Source: Mixta calida
Lineage (GTDB): Bacteria > Pseudomonadota > Gammaproteobacteria > Enterobacterales > Enterobacteriaceae
Assembly (NCBI RefSeq): GCF_002953215.1
Contig: NZ_CP026378.1
Location: 186,001 to 250,000 of the forward strand
Direction of reading: 5' to 3'
Length of the DNA stretch: 64,000 bases
Positions 28,094 to 36,688 of this stretch are shown piece by piece. Under the pieces are notes generated by a model. The model did no database searches. It was not told where the DNA came from and saw only the letters and a list, made by a program, of their open reading frames with translations. Positions within the stretch are counted from its first letter, which is position 1. Every line of letters begins with the position of its first letter. A program made the translations under genes and the position numbers.

Positions 28094-29087
28094 AACTCAA
28101 GAACAGCAGTATCTGCTACAGGCAATCGACCTGAAAAAGCACTATCCGGTGAAAAAGGGACTGTTCGGCCAGCCGCGGCTGGTTAAGGCGCTGGACGGCG
28201 TCTCCTTCAACCTTGAACGCGGCAAAACCCTGGCGGTGGTCGGCGAATCGGGCTGCGGCAAATCGACGCTGGGCCGCCTGCTGACGATGATTGAAACGCC
28301 GACCGAAGGCCAGCTGTTCTGGCACGGCCAGGATCTGCTGAAGCACGACCCGCAGGCGCAGTCGCTGCGCCGTCAGAAAATCCAGATTGTGTTCCAGAAC
28401 CCCTACGGTTCGCTGAACCCGCGTAAAAAGGTCAGTCAGATCCTGGAGGAGCCGCTGCTGATCAACACCACGCTCAGCAAAGCGGAGCGGCGGGAAAAAA
28501 CGCTGGAGATGATGGCGAAGGTCGGCCTGAAAACCGAACATTACGACCGCTATCCGCATATGTTTTCCGGCGGCCAGCGTCAACGTATCGCCATTGCGCG
28601 CGGCCTGATGCTCGATCCCGACGTGCTGATCGCCGATGAGCCGGTCTCGGCGCTCGACGTATCGGTGCGCGCCCAGGTGCTGAACCTGATGATGGATTTG
28701 CAGCAGGATATGGGCCTCTCCTACGTCTTTATCTCGCACGATCTGTCGGTGGTGGAGCATATCGCCGACGAGGTGATGGTGATGTATCTGGGACGCTGCG
28801 TAGAGAAGGGCACCAAAGAGGCGATCTTCGCCAACCCGCGCCACCCTTACACGCAGGCGCTGCTCTCCGCCACGCCGCGTCTGAACCCGGACGACCGCCG
28901 CGAGCGCATCAAGCTGACCGGCGAGTTGCCCAGCCCGCTTAGTCCGCCGCCCGGCTGCGCGTTCAACGCCCGCTGCCGTCGCCGTTTCGGCACCTGCGTC
29001 CAGCTACAGCCGCAGCTGAAACGCTACGGCGACCAGCAGATCGCCTGCTTTGCCGTCGACCAGGACGAGCAGCAAAAAGCAGGATAA
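28083..29087 (+). CDS. dppF: DppF, dipeptide ABC transporter ATPase
   Basis: Second ATPase of the importer, 334 residues as in E. coli. Walker A GESGCGKS, signature FSGGQRQR, Walker B VLIADEPV, switch FISHDLSVV, and the C-terminal cysteine motif [15 protein letters not shown]. The start at 28083 (MRPETQEQQ) is inside the end of dppD; the longer upstream frame is a shadow of dppD. Last gene of dppABCDF. Confidence 0.96.
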   Translation: MRPETQEQQYLLQAIDLKKHYPVKKGLFGQPRLVKALDGVSFNLERGKTLAVVGESGCGKSTLGRLLTMIETPTEGQLFWHGQDLLKHDPQAQSLRRQKIQIVFQNPYGSLNPRKKVSQILEEPLLINTTLSKAERREKTLEMMAKVGLKTEHYDRYPHMFSGGQRQRIAIARGLMLDPDVLIADEPVSALDVSVRAQVLNLMMDLQQDMGLSYVFISHDLSVVEHIADEVMVMYLGRCVEKGTKEAIFANPRHPYTQALLSATPRLNPDDRRERIKLTGELPSPLSPPPGCAFNARCRRRFGTCVQLQPQLKRYGDQQIACFAVDQDEQQKAG

Positions 29088-29097
29088 GAGTAATGCA

Positions 29098-29128
29098 GAG
29101 CGGAGAGCGATCTCCGCTCCATTATTTC
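29098..29128 (+). terminator. Probable dpp operon terminator
   Basis: Perfect 9-bp stem GAGCGGAGA / TCTCCGCTC with a GCGA tetraloop, 10 bp after dppF, followed by CATTATTTCC. T-poor but very stable. Confidence 0.6.
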
Positions 29129-29485
29129 CGCTCGCCAAACTTTTCTCTGATTACCGCCTCTGTAGCGCTCCCGCCCCGCAGCAAAAGCTGTTTTGTTGTT
29201 ACTGGGGGCTGAATTTTGCGGCGCTTCGCAATATCGGACGTGGATTAAAACGATGATTGATTTGTTTTTCGATGGCATTTAGTCCAGATCTTTTTATTGC
29301 TTCAATGCGCGCTAAAACCTTTCTGTAATGCCTGGTGCTTCCCTTCTCTTTTTATTTAATTCATGCCGAATGAAGTTGCGCAATAATATATTTCAATCGC
29401 TACTGCGCTTTTCAGACGTCCATCTGGCAAAAGGACATGGCTCAGGCCGGGAAAGATCATGTCCGCTTAAAATAAGCCTTCGCGT
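29129..29485. other. Intergenic region between dppF and bcsG
   Basis: About 360 bp between two convergent operons. Apart from the flanking terminators no gene, RNA or repeat was recognised. Confidence 0.4.
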
Positions 29486-29533
29486 AAAAAATTACGCGGG
29501 CATCCCTGCCTGTTTCGGGAATGCCCGCGTAAC
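29486..29533 (-). terminator. Rho-independent terminator of bcsEFG
   Basis: On the minus strand a long hairpin (about 15 bp with one bulged base, arms GCCCGCGTAA / TTACGCGGGC) is followed by T6. It lies about 30 bp past the bcsG stop. Confidence 0.78.
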
Positions 29534-29560
29534 GGGTTTCAGCTTGCTCGCTGACGCCCT

Positions 29561-31222
29561 TTACTGCGGATAAGGCACCCAGTCGCCGCCGTTCAGGCGA
29601 ATCCAGGGTTTGCCCTGATACATCACCACCACCGCATTATCGTTTTCCGATACCACCGGCGTCTGCGGCAGGTTCTCCGTCAGCACTGACATATTGACGT
29701 TCGGCGCGTTAAACACCTGGCCATCCACGACGCGCGACAGCAGTTCTGATATCGCCAGCAGGCTGGTCGGCGTATCGACGCTCAGCGGCTGGCCCTGATG
29801 CGGCGCCTTCATGCCGACAAAGCGAATGCCGACCGGCACATGGGTAATGCCTGGGCTGGGAATATCGCGCAGGCCGGACATCTGCATCTTGTCGCCCACC
29901 AGCGCAGCGCCATGCTCCGGCACCACCATCACGATGACCCGACGGCCCGATTTTTCCAGGTTGGTCAGGAAGGCGTCCAGCTGATCGAACAGCACCTGCG
30001 CGCGCGGCTTCCAGGGCGCGGTGCCGGTTGTGCCAGGCTCGCGCGTGCCGTCGTGCAGCGGGATCAGGTTATAGAAGGTGGCGGTGCGCGCATCGCTGCT
30101 TTTGGTGCGGTCATCCAGCCAGCGCTGCATCAGCTGCGCGTCGTTGAACACCGGCGAACCATCGAACGAGGTCAGCTCCGACGCGATGCCCGCCTGCGAC
30201 ATCAGCGGCGCCTGAATATCGCCAAAGTCGCGCAGCTCTTTCAGGTAGTTACCGAAGACACCGGTATGATCCATCATCAGCTGCTCTTTAAAGCCCAGCT
30301 TCGCCAGGTTATCAAACAGATAACACTGCTGCTGCGCGGGCTTATAGAGATCGCTGTGCGAGGTCTGACCGCAGCTGGCGCGCAGCAGACGAATCCCCGC
30401 CGGGCCGCTGTAGCCGGTCGCGGAGTTGTAGTTGTTCAACAGAATATCGAAGTGCTTCCACAGTGGATGGTCGCGCAGCTGCACCGCATCGATATCGGAC
30501 CAGGCGAGCGAGCAGATATTGATAATCAGTACATCGAACGGCTGCGAATCAGGAGACAGCGTATCGGGGAAATGGGTGACGCGCTGTTTTTCCGTTTCAT
30601 AGAAGCGGTTCAGGTAAGCGGTCAGGTTGGCGCTGGTCGGCGGCGCCGACTCATCCAGCGCGTTTTTATCCGCCGCCGCGTTATTGGCGGGCGTTTTGCT
30701 GTTCAGCACCACTTCCGGCGTGGCGGAGCGGGTCGGCAGCAGCGAAATCGACGGCCCGGCGATATTGATCACGTTTATCCAGACCAGCATCAGCGAAACC
30801 AGCACCGTAATGCGCACCCACTGAGAAATAAACAGGTAAAGCACCAGCATGACGAACGCTGCGCCGACCATCTGCCAGTTAATAAAGCGATTAAAGAGAT
30901 CGAGCAGGTAGGCGCTGGAAAATCCCGCCACCTGAGCGCCCTGGCTCAGAATGCTTTGCGGGCCGGGCAGCCAGGTGTCATGCCAGAACAGGCCGATGCC
31001 GATCGGCAGCGAAATCCAGTTGCGCAGGCGGTGCAGCCGCTCCGACGGCAGCGGCAGCAGCAGCCAGGCGAGAAAGACCAGGTTCGCCAGCGCATGAAAG
31101 TTAAGATAGCCGAACCACAGCAGCGCAAATTTAATCAGGAAATAGAAATTCCAGCCGCCCAGACCGCGCCAGCTACGCCAGAAAGCAGCCGTTGAAGGCT
31201 GCGTCTTTTTACCATCAGTCAT
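29561..31222 (-). CDS. bcsG: BcsG, cellulose phosphoethanolamine transferase
   Basis: Inner-membrane enzyme that modifies secreted cellulose with phosphoethanolamine, stabilising the cellulose synthase complex. The 553-residue protein (E. coli 559) has about five membrane segments in residues 20-170 and a periplasmic alkaline-phosphatase-type domain. The nucleophile region SATGYSGPAGIRLLRASCGQ and the metal motif VVPEHGAAL are both intact, so it should be active. ATG overlaps the bcsF stop (TAATG). Last gene of bcsEFG. Confidence 0.95.
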   Translation of the reverse strand: MTDGKKTQPSTAAFWRSWRGLGGWNFYFLIKFALLWFGYLNFHALANLVFLAWLLLPLPSERLHRLRNWISLPIGIGLFWHDTWLPGPQSILSQGAQVAGFSSAYLLDLFNRFINWQMVGAAFVMLVLYLFISQWVRITVLVSLMLVWINVINIAGPSISLLPTRSATPEVVLNSKTPANNAAADKNALDESAPPTSANLTAYLNRFYETEKQRVTHFPDTLSPDSQPFDVLIINICSLAWSDIDAVQLRDHPLWKHFDILLNNYNSATGYSGPAGIRLLRASCGQTSHSDLYKPAQQQCYLFDNLAKLGFKEQLMMDHTGVFGNYLKELRDFGDIQAPLMSQAGIASELTSFDGSPVFNDAQLMQRWLDDRTKSSDARTATFYNLIPLHDGTREPGTTGTAPWKPRAQVLFDQLDAFLTNLEKSGRRVIVMVVPEHGAALVGDKMQMSGLRDIPSPGITHVPVGIRFVGMKAPHQGQPLSVDTPTSLLAISELLSRVVDGQVFNAPNVNMSVLTENLPQTPVVSENDNAVVVMYQGKPWIRLNGGDWVPYPQ

Positions 31223-31410
31223 TATTTATCTTTATCCGTTTTAGTGGACTGGCGTTGCCAGGTGCCTTCATATTTCAACGAGCGTGGCGGCAAGAGCCGA
31301 TGCATAATGCCGCGCCAGCGTGCGGGCAGCCAGCGGGTATAGAGCGGTTTTGTCAGCAGCGCGATCAGCACCAGCAGAATCAGGATCTGAACTCCATCCA
31401 TTAATGTCAT
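31222..31410 (-). CDS. bcsF: BcsF, small membrane protein of cellulose synthesis
   Basis: A 62-residue protein with one N-terminal membrane segment (about residues 7-20) and a basic cytoplasmic tail. E. coli BcsF recruits BcsE to the membrane and bridges to BcsG. Sequence is poorly conserved, so the call rests on size, topology and position between bcsE (overlap ATGA) and bcsG (overlap TAATG). An alternative start is Met4. Confidence 0.88.
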   Translation of the reverse strand: MTLMDGVQILILLVLIALLTKPLYTRWLPARWRGIMHRLLPPRSLKYEGTWQRQSTKTDKDK

Positions 31411-32963
31411 TCGCGCGTGGCTCCCGTTTTATAAATCTTCAGCGCCACCGGCTGCGGCGTTGGACGCGCTACAGGCGCCGGCGCGGATACCGTCGTATCC
31501 GGTACGGCCACAGTCAGTTCAGGCGGCTTGTCTTTCCATGCGCCCGGCACCAGCGTTTTCATCTGCCTGACCTCGGAAAGGATCTGCAAATCTTCAAACC
31601 AGACCAGGCGATTGGAGAACAGCTCATCGTGCGGCAGACGGAAAATAAATTTCAGCGCCGTATCGAGATCGTTATAGCGACACGAAGAGAGAAAGAGATA
31701 GAGCCGGTCGCCCAGCACGGTCACCAGGTCGCCGTAGCGGCGCGGCTTACATAAAGTAAGCGCTTGCTCAGGCCGCAACTCAGGCACCGGACGCAGCGCC
31801 ACCAACAGACCTTTGCCGTTTTCCGGCAGCAGGGTATTGTTCACCAGCTGCGTCACCGCTTCGCAGAATTTATCCAGCGGTAAAAAGCCGCGTAGCTGAA
31901 GCGGTTGCAGTGATTGTAGCAGCGCATCGAGATCGGCAGGAACGTGGCGGTTATAGCGTTGGCCCTGAAGGCTTTCCAGCGTCGTCAAAAAGCGCGACAT
32001 CGGCGCGCCAAACGGCACGATGGCGTTGACGCCGCACGCCAGCAGCAGACGTTCGTCACTGTAGCGCAGGCTGGTCTGCATCTCGCGCACGATAATTTTC
32101 AGCCCGGCGCCGCGGGTGCGGCGCAGGCTGTGAACGTCCTGCGCCAGGGTGCGGATCTGATCGTTATGGGTAAGGGCAAAAATTACCGTCGCAGAGTCGG
32201 CCTGCTGGGCGCGTGACGCGACCAGCTCGTTATTGCCGAACAACTGCCAGTGGCTGGAGAGCGGCGGCGCGCCTTCCAGCACCTGTTTTTCTGCAAGACA
32301 GATCGCCTCATCGTTCAGCGTCAGCGGCGTGTTCTGCTCATTTTCATTGACCGCCGCAAAGCCGGCAGGCTGAAACGTTAAGCGCAGCGCCCGATCCGCC
32401 ATCAGGCGACGATCGTGGCACCACCAGCTGACGCGGTAATTCCAGATATCCTGCTGATATTCGAGATGCGCCAGGCCGTTTAATTGGCGGAAAGTACTCA
32501 GTAATGTCTGACGTAAATTATTTACGCCAGAACCGGAAGTAATAATTAACAGGCAACAATTACACGTGGCCAGCGTGTGGTTGATTTTTTTACTCCACGC
32601 AGTTAATTCCGCAGGTGATAGCTTTTCAATGAAAGAAAAATTATTGAAAAATAATACCAGCCGCGGCTTCGCTGAAAGCGTGCGCGCTAAATCTTCCGGC
32701 AAATCCAACAGCGCGCGGCGTTTTTCAGGCAGCGAGTAGAATGGAATACGATTCGGCCCCTGCGGCAAAGCAGGCTCCAGCAGCGCCTGCGGCGCATCGC
32801 CGGCGCTGATAAGCGTCAGGGACTTTTGCGCCGCCATAACCTGTCGCGCCAGCCTGCGGGCATCCTCAGGCCGGTTGACGGTAAGCCAGTAACAGCCGGG
32901 CGGCTGCATATCAATTAATTCATTCTGAACCTGCTCAATACCGAGCGTAAAAGAGAGTGCCAT
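31407..32963 (-). CDS. bcsE: BcsE, c-di-GMP-binding regulator of cellulose synthesis
   Basis: Cytosolic regulator that binds c-di-GMP and enhances cellulose production by interacting with BcsA, BcsF and the BcsRQ complex. The 518-residue product has the degenerate receiver-like and GGDEF-like (GIL) regions; the I-site RxGD is visible in KPRRYGDLVTVL near residue 410. The C-terminal 40 residues are proline-rich. First gene of bcsEFG, divergent from bcsRQABZC. Confidence 0.94.
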   Translation of the reverse strand: MALSFTLGIEQVQNELIDMQPPGCYWLTVNRPEDARRLARQVMAAQKSLTLISAGDAPQALLEPALPQGPNRIPFYSLPEKRRALLDLPEDLARTLSAKPRLVLFFNNFSFIEKLSPAELTAWSKKINHTLATCNCCLLIITSGSGVNNLRQTLLSTFRQLNGLAHLEYQQDIWNYRVSWWCHDRRLMADRALRLTFQPAGFAAVNENEQNTPLTLNDEAICLAEKQVLEGAPPLSSHWQLFGNNELVASRAQQADSATVIFALTHNDQIRTLAQDVHSLRRTRGAGLKIIVREMQTSLRYSDERLLLACGVNAIVPFGAPMSRFLTTLESLQGQRYNRHVPADLDALLQSLQPLQLRGFLPLDKFCEAVTQLVNNTLLPENGKGLLVALRPVPELRPEQALTLCKPRRYGDLVTVLGDRLYLFLSSCRYNDLDTALKFIFRLPHDELFSNRLVWFEDLQILSEVRQMKTLVPGAWKDKPPELTVAVPDTTVSAPAPVARPTPQPVALKIYKTGATRE

Positions 32964-33140
32964 AGAAGTTTCGCAAAGTGGTTCAACCGAAGCTATTTTA
33001 TTATAGACAGCGATTTATTTCGCCTGGATAATTTTGATGAATATAATAAAAATCGCCGGGCCATATGTATCGCCTGTACGTTTATCACAGGTTTGAAAAA
33101 ATGAACGCTATTCGGCGTTCTCTCTTTAATGGCAAGATAA
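32964..33140. promoter_or_regulatory. Divergent promoter region bcsEFG / bcsRQABZC
   Basis: AT-rich 177-bp gap between the two cellulose operons, which must hold both promoters. No specific operator could be assigned. Confidence 0.5.
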
Positions 33141-33350
33141 ATGAAACAACCGCAAGAAATTTCTGCAATACCCGAAAAACTCGGACTGCGTGACGATATC
33201 AGTACGCTCGGAGAGGCGTTCTCTTTTACTGCATTTCGCTACGTCGATATTGTACAGGAAGAGAGATTGGCGGCCATTCTGGCGCGCTGGCCATTATTGA
33301 GCGAACTTTCCAGAGAGCAACAGGAAAAGGAAAACGCATGCCGGTCTTAG
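33141..33350 (+). CDS. bcsR: BcsR, cellulose synthase regulatory subunit
   Basis: A 69-residue protein matching E. coli BcsR (62 aa) in the block DDISTLGEAFSFTAFRYVDIVQEERLAAILARWPLL. In E. coli it folds with BcsQ into a regulatory complex of the synthase. It overlaps bcsQ by 13 bp and opens the bcsRQABZC operon. Confidence 0.9.
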   Translation: MKQPQEISAIPEKLGLRDDISTLGEAFSFTAFRYVDIVQEERLAAILARWPLLSELSREQQEKENACRS

Positions 33351-34066
33351 CATTACAGGGCATACGGGGCGGGACAGGCACGACATCGGTGACGGCGGCG
33401 CTGGCCTGGGCTTTACAGCAGCTGGGCGAATCCACGTTGGTGATAGACTGGTCGCCGACCAATCAGCTGCGCCTGCATTTTAATACGCCGCACAGCGAGC
33501 GCTGCGGCTGGATGCGCGCGGCGCTGGACGGCGATGCGCAGCATGTGGCGCTGCGCTATCCGGACGGCCCCGATTTTATCCCGTTCGGCGAGCTGAACGG
33601 CGAGGAACGCGCGCGCTTTTACGCCGATCCCGCCTCTTTCGCCAGCGACTGGCTCCAGCATCTGACTGAATTGAAAACGCAGTACCGCTGGGTTTTGCTC
33701 GATCTGCCCGGCGGCGAGCATCCCTGGCTGCAACCGATCTATGCGCAGGCCGATCGCCTGGTGCAGCTGTTGGTGGCCGACGGCAACTGCCATACGCGAC
33801 TGCATCAACCATTCACGACGCGTCGTCCGCTCTACCTGCTTAACCTGTTTAACGCCAACAGCAAAGTGCAGCAGGATCTGCATCAGCTCTGGATCGGTTC
33901 GCTGCACAGCCTGATTCCGCTGCTGATCCATCGTGACGAGGCGCTCTCCGAAGCGCTGCTCAACAAGCAGCCGCTGGGCGAGTATCGTCCGCACGCGCTG
34001 GCCAGTGAAGAGATCGTCACGCTGGCGAACTGGCTGATTATGTACGTGCGCGGAGAAGGCGTATGA
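33338..34066 (+). CDS. bcsQ: BcsQ, MinD/ParA-like ATPase of cellulose synthesis
   Basis: SIMIBI-class ATPase that, with BcsR, is required for cellulose secretion and polar placement. 242 residues (E. coli 250). The deviant Walker A reads GIRGGTGTTSV (residues 8-18), as in other BcsQ proteins; the DLPGG switch region follows near residue 127. The frame is intact; some E. coli K-12 lines carry a nonsense codon near the start of this gene, which is not the case here. Overlaps bcsA by 4 bp. Confidence 0.94.
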   Translation: MPVLALQGIRGGTGTTSVTAALAWALQQLGESTLVIDWSPTNQLRLHFNTPHSERCGWMRAALDGDAQHVALRYPDGPDFIPFGELNGEERARFYADPASFASDWLQHLTELKTQYRWVLLDLPGGEHPWLQPIYAQADRLVQLLVADGNCHTRLHQPFTTRRPLYLLNLFNANSKVQQDLHQLWIGSLHSLIPLLIHRDEALSEALLNKQPLGEYRPHALASEEIVTLANWLIMYVRGEGV

Positions 34067-36669
34067 ATCCGTTACGCTGGCTGATCGCTGCGCCCGCCTG
34101 GCAGGCGCTGAGCACCCGCTACGGCGACTACCGTCAGGCGGGCGCCTCGTCGCTGGCCGCCAGCATCCAGTGCTTCTGGCTGACGCTGGGCTGGTCGCTG
34201 CTGCGCTTTGAAACGCCGGGCTGGCAGCGCATCATTGCGCAACGCCGCACGCTCTGGCCGCACATTTCACCGGAGCGGCCGCGTCCGCTCGATATCGTGC
34301 GCTTTTTTTCACAGAGCGTCTGGCTGCTGTTGATCCTGCCGCAGGTCGGCAGCAACGTTAGCCAGCGCAAAAGATTTAACGCGTTCCGCCGGTTGTTCAG
34401 CTGGCGGCAGCGAATTTATCTGTGGCTCGATGCGCTGCCGCAGCGCATTCAGCAGGGCGAGCAGCTGGAGAAGCGCATCAGCACTATGCCGCCCGTCGCG
34501 CGCAAGCTGATTTTTATCGTCTCCAGCCTCGCCGCCGCCGGGCTGGCGCTGCTCTGTATTTCGCAGCCGTTCGATCTGTTTACCCAGTTTATCTTCGTGG
34601 TGATGCTCTGGTCGCTGGCAATGATTGTGCGCCGCGTGCCGGGACGACTGGCGACCATGATGCTGATCGTGCTGTCGCTGACCGTCTCCTGCCGCTATCT
34701 CTGGTGGCGCTACACCTCAACGCTCAACTGGGACGATCCGGTCAGTCTGACCTTCGGCCTGCTGCTGATCGCGGCGGAAACCTACGCCTGGGTGGTGCTG
34801 GTGCTGGGCTATTTCCAGACGCTGTGGCCGCTGCATCGCCAGCCGGTATCGATGCCGGAAGATACGCGCCACTGGCCGACGGTGGATCTGCTGGTGCCCA
34901 CCTACAACGAGCCGATGAGCGTGGTGAAGCCGACCATCTACGCCGCGCTGGGCATCGACTGGCCGAAGGATAAGCTCAATATCTTTATTCTGGACGACGG
35001 CGGCCGCGAAGAGTTTCGTCAGTTCGCCGCCAGCGTCGGCGTTAATTACGTCGCGCGCGCCACGCACGAGCATGCGAAAGCGGGCAACATCAACAACGCC
35101 CTGCGCACGGTGTGCAAAAGCGAATTCGTCACCATTTTCGACTGCGACCACGTGCCGACGCGCTCTTTCCTGCAAATGACGCTGGGCTGGTTCCTGAAGG
35201 ATAAAAAGCTGGCGATGCTGCAAACGCCGCATCACTTCTTCTCGCCCGATCCCTTTGAGCGCAACCTGGGCCGCTTCCGCCGCACGCCGAACGAGGGGAC
35301 GCTGTTCTACGGCCTGGTGCAGGACGGCAACGATACCTGGGACGCCACCTTCTTCTGCGGTTCCTGTGCGGTGCTGCGCCGCACCGCGCTGGATGAGATC
35401 GGCGGCATCGCCGTCGAAACGGTGACCGAGGATGCGCACACCTCGCTGCGTCTGCATCGGCGCGGTCACACCTCCGCCTATATCCGCATTCCGCAGGCGG
35501 CGGGGCTGGCGACGGAAAGCCTGTCGGCGCATATCGGCCAACGTATCCGTTGGGCGCGCGGCATGGTGCAGATTTTCCGGCTCGATAACCCGCTGATGGG
35601 GCGCGGACTGAAGCTGGTGCAACGCCTCTGCTACGCCAATGCCATGTTGCACTTTTTGTCGGGCATTCCGCGGCTGATCTTCCTGCTGGCGCCGCTCGCT
35701 TTCCTGCTCTGCCACGCCTATATCATCTTCGCCCCGGCGCTGGCGATCGCCATCTATGTAATGCCGCATATGCTGCACACCAGCCTCACCAACTCACGCA
35801 TTCAGGGACGCTATCGTCACTCGTTCTGGAGCGAAGTGTACGAAACGGTGCTGGCCTGGTATATCGCCCGCCCCACCACGGTGGCGTTGTTTAACCCGCA
35901 TAAAGGGAAATTCAACGTGACGGCGAAAGGCGGTCTGGTAGAGGAAAAGCATCTCGACTGGGTGATCACCAAGCCGTACATGATTCTGGTGCTGCTGAAC
36001 CTGGCGGGCGTCTTTATGGCGGGCTGGCGCGTTGTCTACGGCCCGCAGAATGAAGTGCTGACGGTGCTGGTGAGCCTGCTATGGGTCTTTTACAACATGA
36101 TTATTCTGGGCGGCGCGGTAGCGGTTTCCGTCGAGGCGCGTCAGATCCGCGAAGCGCACCGCGTAGAGATGGCGATGCCCGCCGCGATCGCGCGCAAGGA
36201 TGGCCATATGCTGCCCTGCACCCTGCGCGACTATTCGGACGGCGGCGTCGGCGTTGAGCTGCGCGAGGCAGAGGCGCTGAAAGATGGCGAAGAGATTCAT
36301 CTGCTGCTGCGCCGCAGCCAGCAGGAATTTAGCTTTCCCGCCACGGTGCAGTGCGTATTTGGCCGTCGGGCCGGTATTCGCCTGAAAAACCTGACCACCG
36401 AAGAGCATATCGACTTTATTCAATGCACTTTCGCCCGTGCCGATACCTGGGCGCTGTGGCAGGACGGTTTTCCTGAGGATAAACCGGTGCAGAGCCTGGC
36501 CGACATTATGATCCTGGGCTTTAAAGGCTACATCCGCCTGGCTGAATATGGCCCGGCCCGAATCCGCCAGCTGTTCCTGATGCTGACCGCCTTTCTTTCC
36601 TGGCTGGCGTCGTTTTTTCCCAAAGGCGTGGGAAGCGCGCCGGCAGGCGTTGCCGGTGTAAAACAATGA
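34063..36669 (+). CDS. bcsA: BcsA, cellulose synthase catalytic subunit (UDP-forming)
   Basis: Inner-membrane GT2 glycosyltransferase that polymerises UDP-glucose and translocates the glucan. 868 residues (E. coli 872). Catalytic motifs: LVPTYNEP (about 277), DDGGR (about 310), FDCDHV (about 359), TED (about 454) and QRIRW (about 492). The C-terminal PilZ domain has RxxxR (REAHR, about 692) and DYSDGG (about 723), the c-di-GMP site, so allosteric activation should be conserved. Central gene of bcsRQABZC. Confidence 0.97.
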   Translation: MNPLRWLIAAPAWQALSTRYGDYRQAGASSLAASIQCFWLTLGWSLLRFETPGWQRIIAQRRTLWPHISPERPRPLDIVRFFSQSVWLLLILPQVGSNVSQRKRFNAFRRLFSWRQRIYLWLDALPQRIQQGEQLEKRISTMPPVARKLIFIVSSLAAAGLALLCISQPFDLFTQFIFVVMLWSLAMIVRRVPGRLATMMLIVLSLTVSCRYLWWRYTSTLNWDDPVSLTFGLLLIAAETYAWVVLVLGYFQTLWPLHRQPVSMPEDTRHWPTVDLLVPTYNEPMSVVKPTIYAALGIDWPKDKLNIFILDDGGREEFRQFAASVGVNYVARATHEHAKAGNINNALRTVCKSEFVTIFDCDHVPTRSFLQMTLGWFLKDKKLAMLQTPHHFFSPDPFERNLGRFRRTPNEGTLFYGLVQDGNDTWDATFFCGSCAVLRRTALDEIGGIAVETVTEDAHTSLRLHRRGHTSAYIRIPQAAGLATESLSAHIGQRIRWARGMVQIFRLDNPLMGRGLKLVQRLCYANAMLHFLSGIPRLIFLLAPLAFLLCHAYIIFAPALAIAIYVMPHMLHTSLTNSRIQGRYRHSFWSEVYETVLAWYIARPTTVALFNPHKGKFNVTAKGGLVEEKHLDWVITKPYMILVLLNLAGVFMAGWRVVYGPQNEVLTVLVSLLWVFYNMIILGGAVAVSVEARQIREAHRVEMAMPAAIARKDGHMLPCTLRDYSDGGVGVELREAEALKDGEEIHLLLRRSQQEFSFPATVQCVFGRRAGIRLKNLTTEEHIDFIQCTFARADTWALWQDGFPEDKPVQSLADIMILGFKGYIRLAEYGPARIRQLFLMLTAFLSWLASFFPKGVGSAPAGVAGVKQ

Positions 36670-36688
36670 CTCAACTGATGATGCGATA

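Noticed and set aside
29798-31195. 465-codon plus-strand frame opposite bcsG
   Set aside because: Antisense shadow with skewed composition; bcsG has full family support.
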